A stretch of DNA of 64,000 bases from Erysipelotrichaceae bacterium (GCA_017539025.1 JAFYHT010000007.1:31950-95949), one strand, 5' to 3'. Positions 25,984 to 35,223 are shown, numbered from the stretch's first letter. The notes: generated by a model from the letters alone, not told the origin. A program made the numbers and translations.

Positions 25984-27318
25984 ATGAAATTCAATTACAA
26001 ACGCACACTGATCGTGGGACTTGCCTTTTTATCCATCTGTGCTTTCTGGCAGATGTATGACAACGTCATCCCGCTCATCTTGACAAACACGTTCCATCTC
26101 AACGAGACCTATTCCGGCGCCATCATGGCAGCTGATAATGTTCTGGCGCTGATCTTACTTCCTTTATTCGGATCACTGTCAGACAAGACCAATACCAAAA
26201 TAGGCAAACGTATGCCATTCATCCTCTTTGGTACAGGCATGGCCGTCATTTTGATGAACATCTTACCAATACTGGATAATTCCTACTACAAAAACGCAAG
26301 TTCCTTCAAGGTGATCTCCTTTGTCATCACATTGGGATTATTGCTGATCGCGATGGGAACCTATCGTTCACCGGCTGTTGCACTCATGCCGGATGTCACA
26401 CCGAAACCACTCAGATCAAAAGCCAACGCCATCATCAATCTGATGGGTGCAGTCGGCGGCATCATCTATCTGGGTGTTGCAGCACTTCTTTATCCAAATT
26501 CAAAGACCCATGGGGTCGAGCACGTCAACTATCAGATACTGTTCATCGTCGTATCAGCCATCATGTTTGTAGCGGTAGGACTGCTGTATCTGTTTGTCAA
26601 GGAACCGAAACTCGTCGCTGAAAACAAGAAACTGGAAGAAGCACATCCGGAATGGAATCTGGCTGAAGATGACGGATCGGGAAATGAAAAACTGCCACCG
26701 GAAGTCAAACGTTCACTTGGATTCCTATTAGCTTCTATTGCGTTATGGTTCATCGGCTACAATGCCGTCACGACCTGGTTTACAACTTATGTATCGGTTG
26801 TCATGGGACAGGGCTTAGGCGGCGCAAGTACATGTTTACTTGTCGCAACCGCAGGAGCCATCGTCTCCTATATCCCTATCGGCAATATCGCATCCAAGAT
26901 CGGCAGAAAGAAAACGATCATGGGCGGCATCATATTGTTGTCTTCAATGTTCTTGTGCGGATTCATCCTCACCAGCATCTTTGACAGGATCAATCCGATC
27001 ATGTTCGTATGCTTCGCACTGGTCGGACTTGCCTGGGCAGCGATCAACGTCAACTCTCTTCCGATGGTCGTCGAGATGTGTAAGGGCTCGGATATCGGAA
27101 AGTTCACCGGCTACTACTACACCGCATCCATGGCAGCCCAGATCGTTACACCGATCTTAGCCGGAACTTTGATGAGAGTGATCTCCTACAAGATATTATT
27201 CATCTATGCGGCATTCTTCGTTCTTTGTTCCTTTGTCACAATGACACAGGTCAGACACGGCGATCAGAAAGTGGAAGCCAAAAAAGGACTTGCAGCATAC
27301 GAAGATATGGATGACTGA
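25984..27318 (+). CDS. MFS transporter (GPH/SLC45-like)
   Basis: A 444-residue carrier with twelve hydrophobic helices. FGSLSDKTNTKIGKRMPFIL is the loop between helices 2 and 3 typical of the glycoside-pentoside-hexuronide/SLC45 group, and ASKIGRKKTIMGG is the matching loop in the second half. The real start is the ATG at 25984 with AGAGGG upstream; the frame is open back to 25906. It is divergent from the fucose-isomerase-like/cdd/udp operon, so a nucleoside or a pentose is a candidate substrate. Confidence 0.82.
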   Translation: MKFNYKRTLIVGLAFLSICAFWQMYDNVIPLILTNTFHLNETYSGAIMAADNVLALILLPLFGSLSDKTNTKIGKRMPFILFGTGMAVILMNILPILDNSYYKNASSFKVISFVITLGLLLIAMGTYRSPAVALMPDVTPKPLRSKANAIINLMGAVGGIIYLGVAALLYPNSKTHGVEHVNYQILFIVVSAIMFVAVGLLYLFVKEPKLVAENKKLEEAHPEWNLAEDDGSGNEKLPPEVKRSLGFLLASIALWFIGYNAVTTWFTTYVSVVMGQGLGGASTCLLVATAGAIVSYIPIGNIASKIGRKKTIMGGIILLSSMFLCGFILTSIFDRINPIMFVCFALVGLAWAAINVNSLPMVVEMCKGSDIGKFTGYYYTASMAAQIVTPILAGTLMRVISYKILFIYAAFFVLCSFVTMTQVRHGDQKVEAKKGLAAYEDMDD

Positions 27319-27349
27319 TATCAGAGAATCACAACAGGTCATCTAATAT

Positions 27350-27398
27350 AAGCAGGCTAAGGAAGCATTCTTTGTCGTCCTGTCAAGCCTGCTTTTTT
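27350..27398 (+). terminator. Terminator of the MFS gene
   Basis: AAGCAGGCT and AGCCTGCTT flank a loop of about 27 bases and are followed by TTTTC. The long loop is unusual but the stem is perfect. Confidence 0.7.
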
Positions 27399-27417
27399 CT
27401 GGCAAAACAGCAGATAA

Positions 27418-27445
27418 TTGACAGGTATTCGACAAATGTTATAAT
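27418..27445 (+). promoter_or_regulatory. Near-consensus promoter of the tetR operon
   Basis: -35 TTGACA, 16-base spacer, -10 TATAAT, both hexamers perfect. The predicted transcription start falls inside the tandem operator that follows. Confidence 0.85.
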
Positions 27446-27446
27446 T

Positions 27447-27488
27447 AAATCATAGGATTTAAATCACATGTTTTAAATCACATGATTC
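27447..27488 (+). promoter_or_regulatory. Triple 14-base operator upstream of tetR
   Basis: Three head-to-tail units: AAATCATAGGATTT, AAATCACATGTTTT, AAATCACATGATTC. Each is itself close to palindromic (AAATC...GATTT, AATCACATGATT). They begin two bases after the -10 box and end at the SD, so a bound regulator would block the strong promoter. Confidence 0.75.
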
Positions 27489-27500
27489 AAAGGAGTTCTC

Positions 27501-28109
27501 ATGCCGCCGAAACCAAAATTTACAAGAGAAGAAATCATCGATGCAGCATTCGAGATCGTCAGATCGAATGGAATGGAAGCTTTGACATCCCGTGTACTCG
27601 GAAAGAAAATGGGGAGTTCCGCCAGACCGATCTTTACGATTTTCAAAGACATGAACGAACTGAAAAATGAGGTCAGATCAAAAGCGGAAGATATGCTGAA
27701 CGAATATCTCAGCAGGGCCGAGAATTATGAACCCTTGTATAAACAGGCTGTGAAAGAAACGATACAGTTTGCTTCTGATGAACCGAATCTGTTTTATCTG
27801 ATTTTTATGACAGATAATGGTGAAGCGATCAATTTTGAATTTCTGAAAGATAAATTCAAAAACGAGATCGCACACTATCTTGATGTTATGAAAAAAAATT
27901 ACCAGTTGAGCGAAGAAGAATCAATGATCATCTTCAAGCACAGCAGTATATATATTTATGGAGTCGGAGCAATGTGCGCCTCCAGACTCTGCTATTTCAG
28001 TGATGAACAGCTCAATCAGCTGCTAGGTGAAGTATTTATGGCTATGCTGATGTACATCAGATCAGGCAAATATAAGGAAAAGACACCTATTCCAAAGGAG
28101 CTTGAATAG
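27501..28109 (+). CDS. TetR/AcrR-family transcriptional regulator
   Basis: A 202-residue repressor-type protein. The N-terminal helix-turn-helix is visible at TREEIIDAAFEIVRSNGMEALTSRVLGKKMGSS with the recognition helix around residues 40-46; the C-terminal two-thirds is the ligand and dimer domain. AAAGGAG precedes the ATG. It probably represses its own strong promoter through the tandem operator, and with it the Cys-rich mini-protein 18 bases downstream. The EIIC gene beyond the next terminator may also be affected. Confidence 0.88.
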   Translation: MPPKPKFTREEIIDAAFEIVRSNGMEALTSRVLGKKMGSSARPIFTIFKDMNELKNEVRSKAEDMLNEYLSRAENYEPLYKQAVKETIQFASDEPNLFYLIFMTDNGEAINFEFLKDKFKNEIAHYLDVMKKNYQLSEEESMIIFKHSSIYIYGVGAMCASRLCYFSDEQLNQLLGEVFMAMLMYIRSGKYKEKTPIPKELE

Positions 28110-28127
28110 AAAAAGGAGCTGAAGCAT

Positions 28128-28319
28128 ATGAAAGAAAACGATGTGCATGATGATCTTAAGTGGATATTATGTCCCAGATGTCACAACAAGACCAGGACAA
28201 AGATCAGAGATGACACCATCCTGGAGAATTTCCCTCTATACTGTCCGAAGTGCAAAGGAGAATTCCTTATCTCATTAAAAAACAACCGAATAATCTATTT
28301 GAATAAGCCAGACGATTAA
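28128..28319 (+). CDS. Cysteine-rich KTR domain mini-protein
   Basis: A 63-residue protein with two CxxC pairs (Cys15/18 in CPRCHNKTRTKI and Cys39/42 in CPKCKGEF), a zinc-ribbon-like layout matching the Cys-rich KTR family, which is often seen beside TetR genes and on mobile elements in Firmicutes. Molecular function is unknown; nucleic-acid binding is plausible for a zinc ribbon. AAAAAGGAG upstream supports the ATG. It follows tetR in one transcript and ends at a terminator. Confidence 0.85.
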   Translation: MKENDVHDDLKWILCPRCHNKTRTKIRDDTILENFPLYCPKCKGEFLISLKNNRIIYLNKPDD

Positions 28320-28363
28320 CGCAGAGCTAGAAAGATATTATTTAGCTGCTGCGTTTTTATTTT
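28318..28363 (+). terminator. Terminator of the tetR/KTR transcript
   Basis: AACGCAG-AGCTA pairs with TAGCT-G-CTGCGTT (one bulged G) around a 13-base loop, then TTTATTTTG. It begins at the KTR stop codon. Confidence 0.75.
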
Positions 28364-28444
28364 GAAGGAGGTGAAAACGGAAGAGAAAGAAAAGAATCTA
28401 TGAACAGATTTCAAATGAATGTTTTTTTAAGAAAGGGGATTTTT

Positions 28445-29743
28445 ATGAAAGAAGATAAGAAAAACAAATTCATGACTTACATGGAAGAAAAGTTTATTCC
28501 GTTTGCGGCAAAACTCGGAACACAGAGACATCTGCTGGCACTGCGTGACGGTGTCGTCATGATGATGCCGCTTCTGATCCTTGGTGCATTCTCCATGATC
28601 GTTGCCGAATTCCCGATTCAGGGATTCCTGGATTTCATGGCGAATACTTTCGGAGAAGACTGGAATGCCTTTGAAGGCGTCATTATGAATGCAACTTACG
28701 GTATCGCTGCTCTTGTTGCCTGCTATGGCGTTACCAGCTCGCTGGTAAAAAGCTACGGTATCGATGGAACACCGGCCGGTGTCATCGGCCTTTCAGCATT
28801 GATGACAGTTGTCGTTCCGTCTGTCTTAAGCAGTGGTGAAGAGACCGTTGAAGCATGGATCGCAGGCAGCCTTGATGCGACACTTCTGTTTACGGCATTA
28901 CTGGTTGCGCTGATCACAGGTGAGATCTACAGATTCTTTGTCCAGAAGAAAATCACGATCAAACTTCCTGATTCCGTACCTCAGGCGGTAGCGACTCAGT
29001 TCACAGCTCTGATCCCTGGTGTCGTGATCATTATCCTGTTCACGATCGTCAGACTCCTTTTTGCCAAGACGGTCTGGGGCGGTTTCCCTGAATTCATTTC
29101 CGATGTCATCTCAACACCACTCAGACATGCAGGCACTTCCTATTTCGGAACGCTGGTCGCCTGCCTGATGGAACATCTGCTTTGGTCTTTTGGTCTGCAC
29201 GGTTCTGCGATCGTCATCTTCCCGATCTTCGAACCACTGTGGCTCATCAACATGGCAGAAAACATCTCTTCCGGCGCAAGGAATATCGTTACATTCACGT
29301 TCTATGAGAACGGTGTATGGATCGGTGGTTCCGGTGCTACTCTGGCAGTCGTTATCTATATGTTGTTCTTTGCGAAATCAGAACTGTTAAAGGACGTCGG
29401 TAAGATCGGCATCGCTCCTGGTATTTTCAATATCAATGAACCGGTCACTTTCGGTCTTCCTATCGTTCTCAACCCGATCCTGATGATCCCTTATATCCTG
29501 GCTCCGATCGCCGCTATGACGGTTCAGTATCTGGGCACAGCTATCGGCTTGTTCCCATTATGCAATAACATGGTTCCATGGACCTGCCCGATCCTGATCT
29601 CCGGATTCTTAACGACCGGAAGTTTCATGGGCGTCATTGCTCAGCTGTGCGGTATCGCTGCTGCATTCCTGGTATGGCTGCCGTTCATCAAAGCCTATGA
29701 TGACAAGTGCTATGCCGAAGAAATAGAAGCTAAAGCAGAATAA
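28445..29743 (+). CDS. PTS EIIC component, lactose/cellobiose family, orphan
   Basis: A 432-residue membrane permease of the phosphotransferase system (CelB/LicC type): about ten hydrophobic helices, ALRDGVVMMMPLLILGAF near the N-terminus, and LLWSFGLHGS plus FNINEPVTFGLPIVLNP as the conserved sugar-site loops. No EIIA or EIIB gene is adjacent, so it must use subunits coded elsewhere. I chose the ATG at 28445 after AGAAAGGGG; an in-frame ATG at 28400 would add 15 residues. A clear terminator follows. Confidence 0.88.
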   Translation: MKEDKKNKFMTYMEEKFIPFAAKLGTQRHLLALRDGVVMMMPLLILGAFSMIVAEFPIQGFLDFMANTFGEDWNAFEGVIMNATYGIAALVACYGVTSSLVKSYGIDGTPAGVIGLSALMTVVVPSVLSSGEETVEAWIAGSLDATLLFTALLVALITGEIYRFFVQKKITIKLPDSVPQAVATQFTALIPGVVIIILFTIVRLLFAKTVWGGFPEFISDVISTPLRHAGTSYFGTLVACLMEHLLWSFGLHGSAIVIFPIFEPLWLINMAENISSGARNIVTFTFYENGVWIGGSGATLAVVIYMLFFAKSELLKDVGKIGIAPGIFNINEPVTFGLPIVLNPILMIPYILAPIAAMTVQYLGTAIGLFPLCNNMVPWTCPILISGFLTTGSFMGVIAQLCGIAAAFLVWLPFIKAYDDKCYAEEIEAKAE

Positions 29744-29765
29744 TAACAGAAATCATCATTTCGGA

Positions 29766-29790
29766 AGAAGCACAGTGTGCTTCTTTTTTC
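29766..29790 (+). terminator. Terminator of the EIIC gene
   Basis: AGAAGCAC, loop AGT, GTGCTTCT, then a T-run. Confidence 0.85.
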
Positions 29791-29806
29791 TATTCAGGCA
29801 TAATGA

Positions 29807-29841
29807 AAAGCCCTGTAACGCTTACGCTCATACAGGGCTTT
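29807..29841 (-). terminator. Terminator of pyk
   Basis: Minus strand: AAAGCCCTGTA, 13-base loop, TACAGGGCTTT, then TTC. It lies 30 bases after the pyk stop. Confidence 0.8.
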
Positions 29842-29870
29842 ATTTGTTTATATAAGTTGTTTCGATCTGC

Positions 29871-31289
29871 CTATTTGACTGTGATGATCTTCATGAAGTT
29901 GGCAGAACCCTCGCCTGTCGGATAACCGGCAGACAGGATGATCTGTGCACCCGGCTTGATACCATAGGATTTGACAACACTGGAAGCCAGTTCGTCGTCA
30001 TTGGTCATATTGTTCTGCACATATGAGAAGATCGGTTTGACACCCCAGTAAAGCTCAAGCTTGCCCTGAGTGGACTTCGTAAACGTGACCGCAAAGATAG
30101 GAACCGGCGGGCGATACTTGGAGATCCTTCTGGCAGTCGTACCACCCTGCGTGAAGACGACGATCGCGGCGATATCAAGCGTCAAAGTTGCATCAGAGAT
30201 CGCGATACCGATCGCATCCTGAATGGTCTTGTTGTTGGTCATCTTGGCATGTTCAAGATTCTCTCTGTAAGGAATGATCTTTTCACTTGCTTCGGCAATC
30301 TTTGCCATCGTTTCAACAGCCTCAACCGGATATTCACCGGCAGCCGTTTCTGCCGACAACATGACCGCATCGGAACCATCCAGTACCGCATTGGAAACAT
30401 CGGCTGCTTCCGCACGCGTACATCTTGGATTGCTTGTCATGGAATCCAACATATGAGTTGCCGTAATGACAGCCTTACCCTTCTGGTTGGCAAGTTCGAT
30501 GATCTTCTTCTGATAGATCGGAACGAAAGCTGTTTCTACTTCGACGCCCAGATCGCCTCTGGCAACCATGACGCCATCTGCCGCTTCTAAGATCTCATCG
30601 AGATTGTCGAAACCTTCCTGGTTTTCGATCTTCGCAATGATCTGGATCTTCGGCTTGCCCATCTCGGTGATGATCTTTCTGATCTTCATGACATCTTCCG
30701 CTCTTCTGACGAAAGAAGCTGCGATGAAATCGACATCGTTGTTGCAACCAAAACGGATATCCTCATCATCCTTCATGGAAACAAAAGGCATTGACAGTTT
30801 GACACCCGGAACGTTACATCCCTTCTTGGAAGCCAGCGGACCGTTGACCTCAACTCTGGCCTTCATCTCATTGCCGTCATTCTCTAAAATCGTCAGTCTC
30901 TGTTTTCCATCATTGACCAGGATAAAGTCATTTGGCTTGATGTCATCAAAAACTTCCTTGCACTGGATCGTAAAACGATCATGTGTTCCTTCGATGTCTT
31001 CTCTCTGTATGGTGACGATCTCACCCTTCTGATAATTCTCAACATCATTCGCAAAAGTTCCCAGTCTGATCTCAGGACCCTTGGTATCCATCATGATACC
31101 CAGATTGATCCCGTTCTCCTTTTCAACCTTTCTGACCGTGTTGATCCTGGCCAGGTGTTCCTCATGTGTTCCATGAGAAAAGTTCAGTCTTACGATATTC
31201 ATACCTGCATTGGCCATCTTCAGGATCGTATCATACGAATCCGAAGCCGGACCCAGTGTGCAGATGATCTTCGTCTGCTTACCAATCAT
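29871..31289 (-). CDS. pyk: Pyruvate kinase
   Basis: Last ATP-forming step of glycolysis, PEP to pyruvate. The 472-residue protein shows KIICTLGPAS at the start, the RLNFSHG and MMDTKGPEIR blocks, the catalytic lysine region IIAKIENQEG, the MVARGDLGVE loop and the allosteric C-domain with VFTQGGTTARRISKYRPPVPI. It lacks the extra C-terminal PEP-utiliser domain of Bacillus enzymes. AAAGGAG lies 11 bases before the ATG. Last gene after patatin and XpaC-like genes. Confidence 0.96.
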   Translation of the reverse strand: MIGKQTKIICTLGPASDSYDTILKMANAGMNIVRLNFSHGTHEEHLARINTVRKVEKENGINLGIMMDTKGPEIRLGTFANDVENYQKGEIVTIQREDIEGTHDRFTIQCKEVFDDIKPNDFILVNDGKQRLTILENDGNEMKARVEVNGPLASKKGCNVPGVKLSMPFVSMKDDEDIRFGCNNDVDFIAASFVRRAEDVMKIRKIITEMGKPKIQIIAKIENQEGFDNLDEILEAADGVMVARGDLGVEVETAFVPIYQKKIIELANQKGKAVITATHMLDSMTSNPRCTRAEAADVSNAVLDGSDAVMLSAETAAGEYPVEAVETMAKIAEASEKIIPYRENLEHAKMTNNKTIQDAIGIAISDATLTLDIAAIVVFTQGGTTARRISKYRPPVPIFAVTFTKSTQGKLELYWGVKPIFSYVQNNMTNDDELASSVVKSYGIKPGAQIILSAGYPTGEGSANFMKIITVK

Positions 31290-31305
31290 AATCTATATAA
31301 CTCCT

Positions 31306-32289
31306 TTATTTTGAACTTTCTTTACTGAGATATGCGTTCGCTGTCTGGACTGTCGCCTCAAGCTGCTCATACGTCTCTTCTTTTTTATCAAATGAATCAA
31401 AAGCCGCATTGATCAGATCGAATGTATCGATGAGCTGATTCTTGGCCTGTGAAATATTGACGATCTTCTTATCGTGGGATTCCAGAGTGATGAAATCGGA
31501 AACGATCCCGCTCAACATCGGCAGATAGTGATCATAAAGCCTTCTGAGTTTGTCGACATTGTCATCGATCTTGGATTCGCAATCTTTGATCTTATCCACT
31601 GTCACATCGATCTTTTCCTTGATCTGCTTATCGGAAACCTTTCTTCTCAAAGACTTCAAGGAAGTGATCGCTTCGTTGCCCTTGATCTTGAGATCTTCTT
31701 GCGCCGCATACGTCCTCATGCGGAAAGACAGATTGATGACGTCCTTATCCTTGATCTTATCCAAGAATGCACAGATCTGATTGTAGAGATCGGGATCGTC
31801 ACTGTTGAGCTTCTTCAAAGTCGTTTCACTTCCATCGGGAAGCGTTACGATCAGAGTCGCCGCATTGGACTTTCCTTTCTTGTCTTCCTTATGCATCCTG
31901 GTATCTTTCACCATATACAGCTCACTGTACTGGCTCAAGAAATCATCGATCTTGCGGATATCGATCTGTTTCTTTCTCTTTCTCCCTCTTTCATCCAGCA
32001 CTTCATATTTCAGCGTGTTGTCCTTGATCAGAGTGCTTCTGCCTGAAACGGTAGCATTCTTGCCCATCAGCAGCGCAGCTGTGATCAATCCCAGGACGAG
32101 AAGTCCCAGGATCACTAATGATATCACAAGGATCGTCGTAAGTATAGACATGATCTCCTTGTTGAACATACTGATGCCCGTTTTCATTGAAGTCAGCAGG
32201 CCAAGTATCAAAACCAGCGTCATCATAAAAAACGCTCCCTTGATGAAAACGGATAAACCGAACTGTTCCTGATTCTTGTCCTGATTCAT
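31306..32289 (-). CDS. XpaC-like membrane protein (5-bromo-4-chloroindolyl phosphate hydrolysis family)
   Basis: A 327-residue protein with two adjacent hydrophobic helices (about residues 13-35 and 45-75) and a long charged, helical C-terminal part. The stretch KLRRLYDHYLPMLSGIVSDF followed by a TFDLINAAFDSF segment resembles the C-terminal block of the XpaC/Halogen_Hydrol family. The biochemical role of that family is not well defined despite its name. It sits between the patatin gene (11 bases) and pyk (16 bases). Confidence 0.6.
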   Translation of the reverse strand: MNQDKNQEQFGLSVFIKGAFFMMTLVLILGLLTSMKTGISMFNKEIMSILTTILVISLVILGLLVLGLITAALLMGKNATVSGRSTLIKDNTLKYEVLDERGRKRKKQIDIRKIDDFLSQYSELYMVKDTRMHKEDKKGKSNAATLIVTLPDGSETTLKKLNSDDPDLYNQICAFLDKIKDKDVINLSFRMRTYAAQEDLKIKGNEAITSLKSLRRKVSDKQIKEKIDVTVDKIKDCESKIDDNVDKLRRLYDHYLPMLSGIVSDFITLESHDKKIVNISQAKNQLIDTFDLINAAFDSFDKKEETYEQLEATVQTANAYLSKESSK

Positions 32290-32300
32290 ATTGTTCCCCT

Positions 32301-33146
32301 TTATTCAGACAGATATGTCCTGATCTGTTCAATAAACTCTTTTGCCTTGGTGTAGCCGTGATAGTAAGACATCAGCAGTTCTTCCTCATCGGACTCCAGT
32401 CTGCTTACCTCTTGTAAAGTCGGACGGATGATGATAGCCTTGCCTTCAGCCTCCAGCTGTTCAGCCAGTTCGACCTGATCGCGATACAGTTTCGTCCTGT
32501 TTTCCAAAGCCTTCACAAAGAGCGGATAATCACTGTAGATCCTTCTGAAGATCGCCATAGCCGCATCATTGATCTTCGAGAAGTTTCCCTTCTTCCTGGT
32601 CAATACGACCACCAGCTTGTCGCAACCCTGATCCAGAGCCCTTTGTACGGGAATAGAATCACAGATCCCGCCATCCAGATAGAGCTGTCCGTCGATCTCT
32701 ACCGGTGAAGTAAAGCCCGGCATCGAACAGGAAGCCTTACCGATCAGTCTTGAGCGTTCGATATCATCGGTATGCAAATACTCTGGTAAACCGGTCTGTA
32801 TGTTGGAAACGACCATCTCCCACTCCATCGGATTGGCAATGAAGTCGTTGTAATCAAAGCCATACTGCTCTGTATACTCATAGAAGATCTTGTCCAGATC
32901 GACAAACTTGTGTGATTCCACCATCTGCGGAACACCCCAGAATGCGTTGAACGGATCCTTCTGTATCATGCAGGAACGGATATATCCTCTCTGTTTTCCG
33001 ACATAAGAAAAAGTGTTGCATGATCCGGCAGAAACACCGATCGCATAATCAAATTCAATATTCTTGTCCAGGAAGCAGTCGATCACACCGGCAGTAAATA
33101 CGCCGCGCAATCCTCCTCCTTCCAGCACTAATCCTGTTTTGTTCAT
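32301..33146 (-). CDS. Patatin-like phospholipase
   Basis: A 281-residue lipid acyl hydrolase with the patatin Ser-Asp dyad: GGGLRGVF oxyanion loop near residue 10, GVSAGS nucleophile elbow, and DGGICDSIPV carrying the catalytic aspartate. It resembles the RssA/YlbK-type bacterial patatins and probably acts on membrane phospholipids in the cytoplasm. The ATG at 33146 follows GGGAG; the GTG five codons upstream is less likely. First gene of the patatin/XpaC-like/pyk run. Confidence 0.88.
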   Translation of the reverse strand: MNKTGLVLEGGGLRGVFTAGVIDCFLDKNIEFDYAIGVSAGSCNTFSYVGKQRGYIRSCMIQKDPFNAFWGVPQMVESHKFVDLDKIFYEYTEQYGFDYNDFIANPMEWEMVVSNIQTGLPEYLHTDDIERSRLIGKASCSMPGFTSPVEIDGQLYLDGGICDSIPVQRALDQGCDKLVVVLTRKKGNFSKINDAAMAIFRRIYSDYPLFVKALENRTKLYRDQVELAEQLEAEGKAIIIRPTLQEVSRLESDEEELLMSYYHGYTKAKEFIEQIRTYLSE

Positions 33147-33194
33147 GTTTTTTTCTCCCACACAGTATTATAGAACAAAAACAAAAAAAGGATA

Positions 33195-33271
33195 TGGTCA
33201 GGATGAAGGGATTCGAACCCTTGGCCTCTTATACCCGAAACAAGCGCTCTACCAAGCTGAGCTACATCCTG
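33195..33271 (-). tRNA. tRNA-Pro (CGG)
   Basis: A complete cloverleaf: acceptor CAGGATG/CATCCTG, D stem GCTC/GAGC, anticodon stem CTTGT/ATAAG with loop TTCGGGT (anticodon CGG), five-base variable region, T stem AAGGG/CCCTT with loop TTCGAAT, discriminator A and an encoded CCA end. Confidence 0.93.
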
Positions 33272-33297
33272 AAGTATACCCTTTTTAGTGCTATTTT

Positions 33298-33326
33298 ATT
33301 CTACAGCATTTTTATGGAAAGTTAAA
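33298..33326 (-). promoter_or_regulatory. Promoter of tRNA-Pro
   Basis: Minus strand -35 TTTAAC, 17-base spacer, -10 TAGAAT, about 27 bases before the tRNA 5' end. Confidence 0.5.
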
Positions 33327-33333
33327 CAGTTTT

Positions 33334-35223
33334 TTAATCCAGTTCAGCCTTACCTGTATAAAGCTGATAATAACGGCCTTTCTGTGCGATCAGATCATCA
33401 TGATTTCCTCTTTCGATGATCTGTCCGTGTTCAAGAACGATGATCGCATTCGCATTCCTGACAGTAGACAATCTGTGGGCAATGACGAAAGTCGTACGAC
33501 CTCTCATCAGTTCATCCATACCCTTTTCGATCATCTTCTCGGTATGCGTATCGATCGAAGAAGTTGCCTCATCCAGTACCATGACCGGAGGATCGGAAAC
33601 CGCACATCTTGCGATATTCAAAAGCTGTCTTTGACCCTGAGAGAGATTGGAACCGTTGGAAGTCAACATCGTCTGATAACCCTGCGGCAGTCTGTCAATG
33701 AAAGAATCCGCATTGGCGATCTTAGCTGCTGCGATACATTCTTCATCCGTCGCATCCAGTCTTCCGTAACGGATATTATCCATGATCGTACCGGAGAAGA
33801 GGTTGGTATCCTGCAATACGACACCGACAGATCTTCTCAGATCGTCTTTCCTGATCTCCTTGATCGGAATGCCGTCGAACGTGATCATGCCTTCCTGATC
33901 TTCCACATCATAGAAACGGTTGATCAGATTGGTGATCGTCGTCTTACCGGCACCGGTCGAACCGACGAAAGCGATCTTCTGACCAGGTTTTGCATACAGT
34001 GAGATATTCTTTAAGATATCCTTGCCCTCCGTATAACGGAATGTGACATTGTCCAGACGGATATCTCCCTTGAGTTCCACATAGTGAGGCGGATCAACAG
34101 GGACCTTCCATGCCCAGCGTTCCGTCTTCTTATCGGTCTCGATCAGTTCTTCCACATCATCTCTGACATTGACTAACTCGATGATACCGTAGTCCAGTTC
34201 GCTCTCCTTGTCCATCAGATCGAATACTCTTTCCGCACCGGCCAATGACATCATGATGCCATTGAACTGCTGGGAGAGATTGGAGATCGGACCCGCAAAC
34301 TGTCTGACGAACAATAAGAAGGATGCCAGATCGCCGATCCTCATGGAACCATCAATGCACATCTTGGAACCAAGTACCGCAACGATCGCATAAGCGATAT
34401 AAGACAGGTTGGCGTTGACCGGCATCAGGATCGATGCATAGATGTTGGTCCTTAAGGAATAGTTATAAAGCAATGTGTTGTAGTTTACGAAACCATCCAG
34501 AGTTTCCTTTTCATGATTGAAGACCTTGATGACCTTCTGCCCTGAGAACATTTCCTGGGTATAGCCGTTGATATTGGAAACCTGCTTCTGCAGACCCGAG
34601 AACGTCTTTCTTGAACCCTTTGCCAGGAAATACGTGACAAAGAACATCACGATCAGGAAGACCACCATGACCAGGGAAAGCCTGAAATTCAAGGCAAACA
34701 TGAAAGCGAAACATCCGACGATCGTGATCGTTGTTGTGATCATCGTCGGGAAGGCGTCGGCGATCATCGGTCTGATCGTATCGATGTCATTGGTGTAGTA
34801 GTTCATGACCTCGCCATGCGTCCTGGAATCAAAGAATCTGACAGGAAGTCTCTCCATGACTCTGAAGAGATCCTGACGCATGTCATTCAACATTCCCGTA
34901 GAAACGATGGACATCAGTCTCGAGAATGCGTAGGAAGAGAACAAACCTCCCGCATAGACAGCAATCATCAGATACAACATCCTCACGAAACCGCTGAGAT
35001 CCGGATTCTCCTGTCCGATATAAGGAACGATATAGTCGTTGATGATCGGTGTGAACAGATAAGAAGAAATAACACCGGTCAAAGACGAAAGGATGGTAAA
35101 GATGATAGCCGCCACAAAGCGGAAACGATAACGTTTGGAGATGTAAGCGAACGTCTTTGAGATCGTTCCGAATACATCATTGGCTCTCGATGTACGGAGC
35201 TGTCTGTAACCTGTTTCTGCCAT
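33334..35223 (-). CDS. ABC exporter half, canonical ATP site (pair A, second gene)
   Basis: A 629-residue fused membrane/ATPase subunit: six helices in the N-terminal half, then an ABC domain with Walker A GSTGAGKTT, the LSQGQRQ signature and Walker B MVLDEATSSID with the catalytic glutamate. A roughly 40-residue acidic linker (VRDDVEELIETDKKTERW) precedes the ABC domain. It overlaps the upstream gene by TAATG, and the two together form a heterodimeric exporter of the TM287/288 or LmrCD type. Substrate, possibly drugs or lipids, is not evident. Confidence 0.9.
   Translation of the reverse strand: MAETGYRQLRTSRANDVFGTISKTFAYISKRYRFRFVAAIIFTILSSLTGVISSYLFTPIINDYIVPYIGQENPDLSGFVRMLYLMIAVYAGGLFSSYAFSRLMSIVSTGMLNDMRQDLFRVMERLPVRFFDSRTHGEVMNYYTNDIDTIRPMIADAFPTMITTTITIVGCFAFMFALNFRLSLVMVVFLIVMFFVTYFLAKGSRKTFSGLQKQVSNINGYTQEMFSGQKVIKVFNHEKETLDGFVNYNTLLYNYSLRTNIYASILMPVNANLSYIAYAIVAVLGSKMCIDGSMRIGDLASFLLFVRQFAGPISNLSQQFNGIMMSLAGAERVFDLMDKESELDYGIIELVNVRDDVEELIETDKKTERWAWKVPVDPPHYVELKGDIRLDNVTFRYTEGKDILKNISLYAKPGQKIAFVGSTGAGKTTITNLINRFYDVEDQEGMITFDGIPIKEIRKDDLRRSVGVVLQDTNLFSGTIMDNIRYGRLDATDEECIAAAKIANADSFIDRLPQGYQTMLTSNGSNLSQGQRQLLNIARCAVSDPPVMVLDEATSSIDTHTEKMIEKGMDELMRGRTTFVIAHRLSTVRNANAIIVLEHGQIIERGNHDDLIAQKGRYYQLYTGKAELD

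Noticed and set aside
28364..28399. Ten-codon ORF from a GTG after AAGGAG (28371-28403) as a leader peptide before the EIIC gene
   Set aside because: The GTG directly touches the SD, which is too close, and no attenuator hairpin follows.
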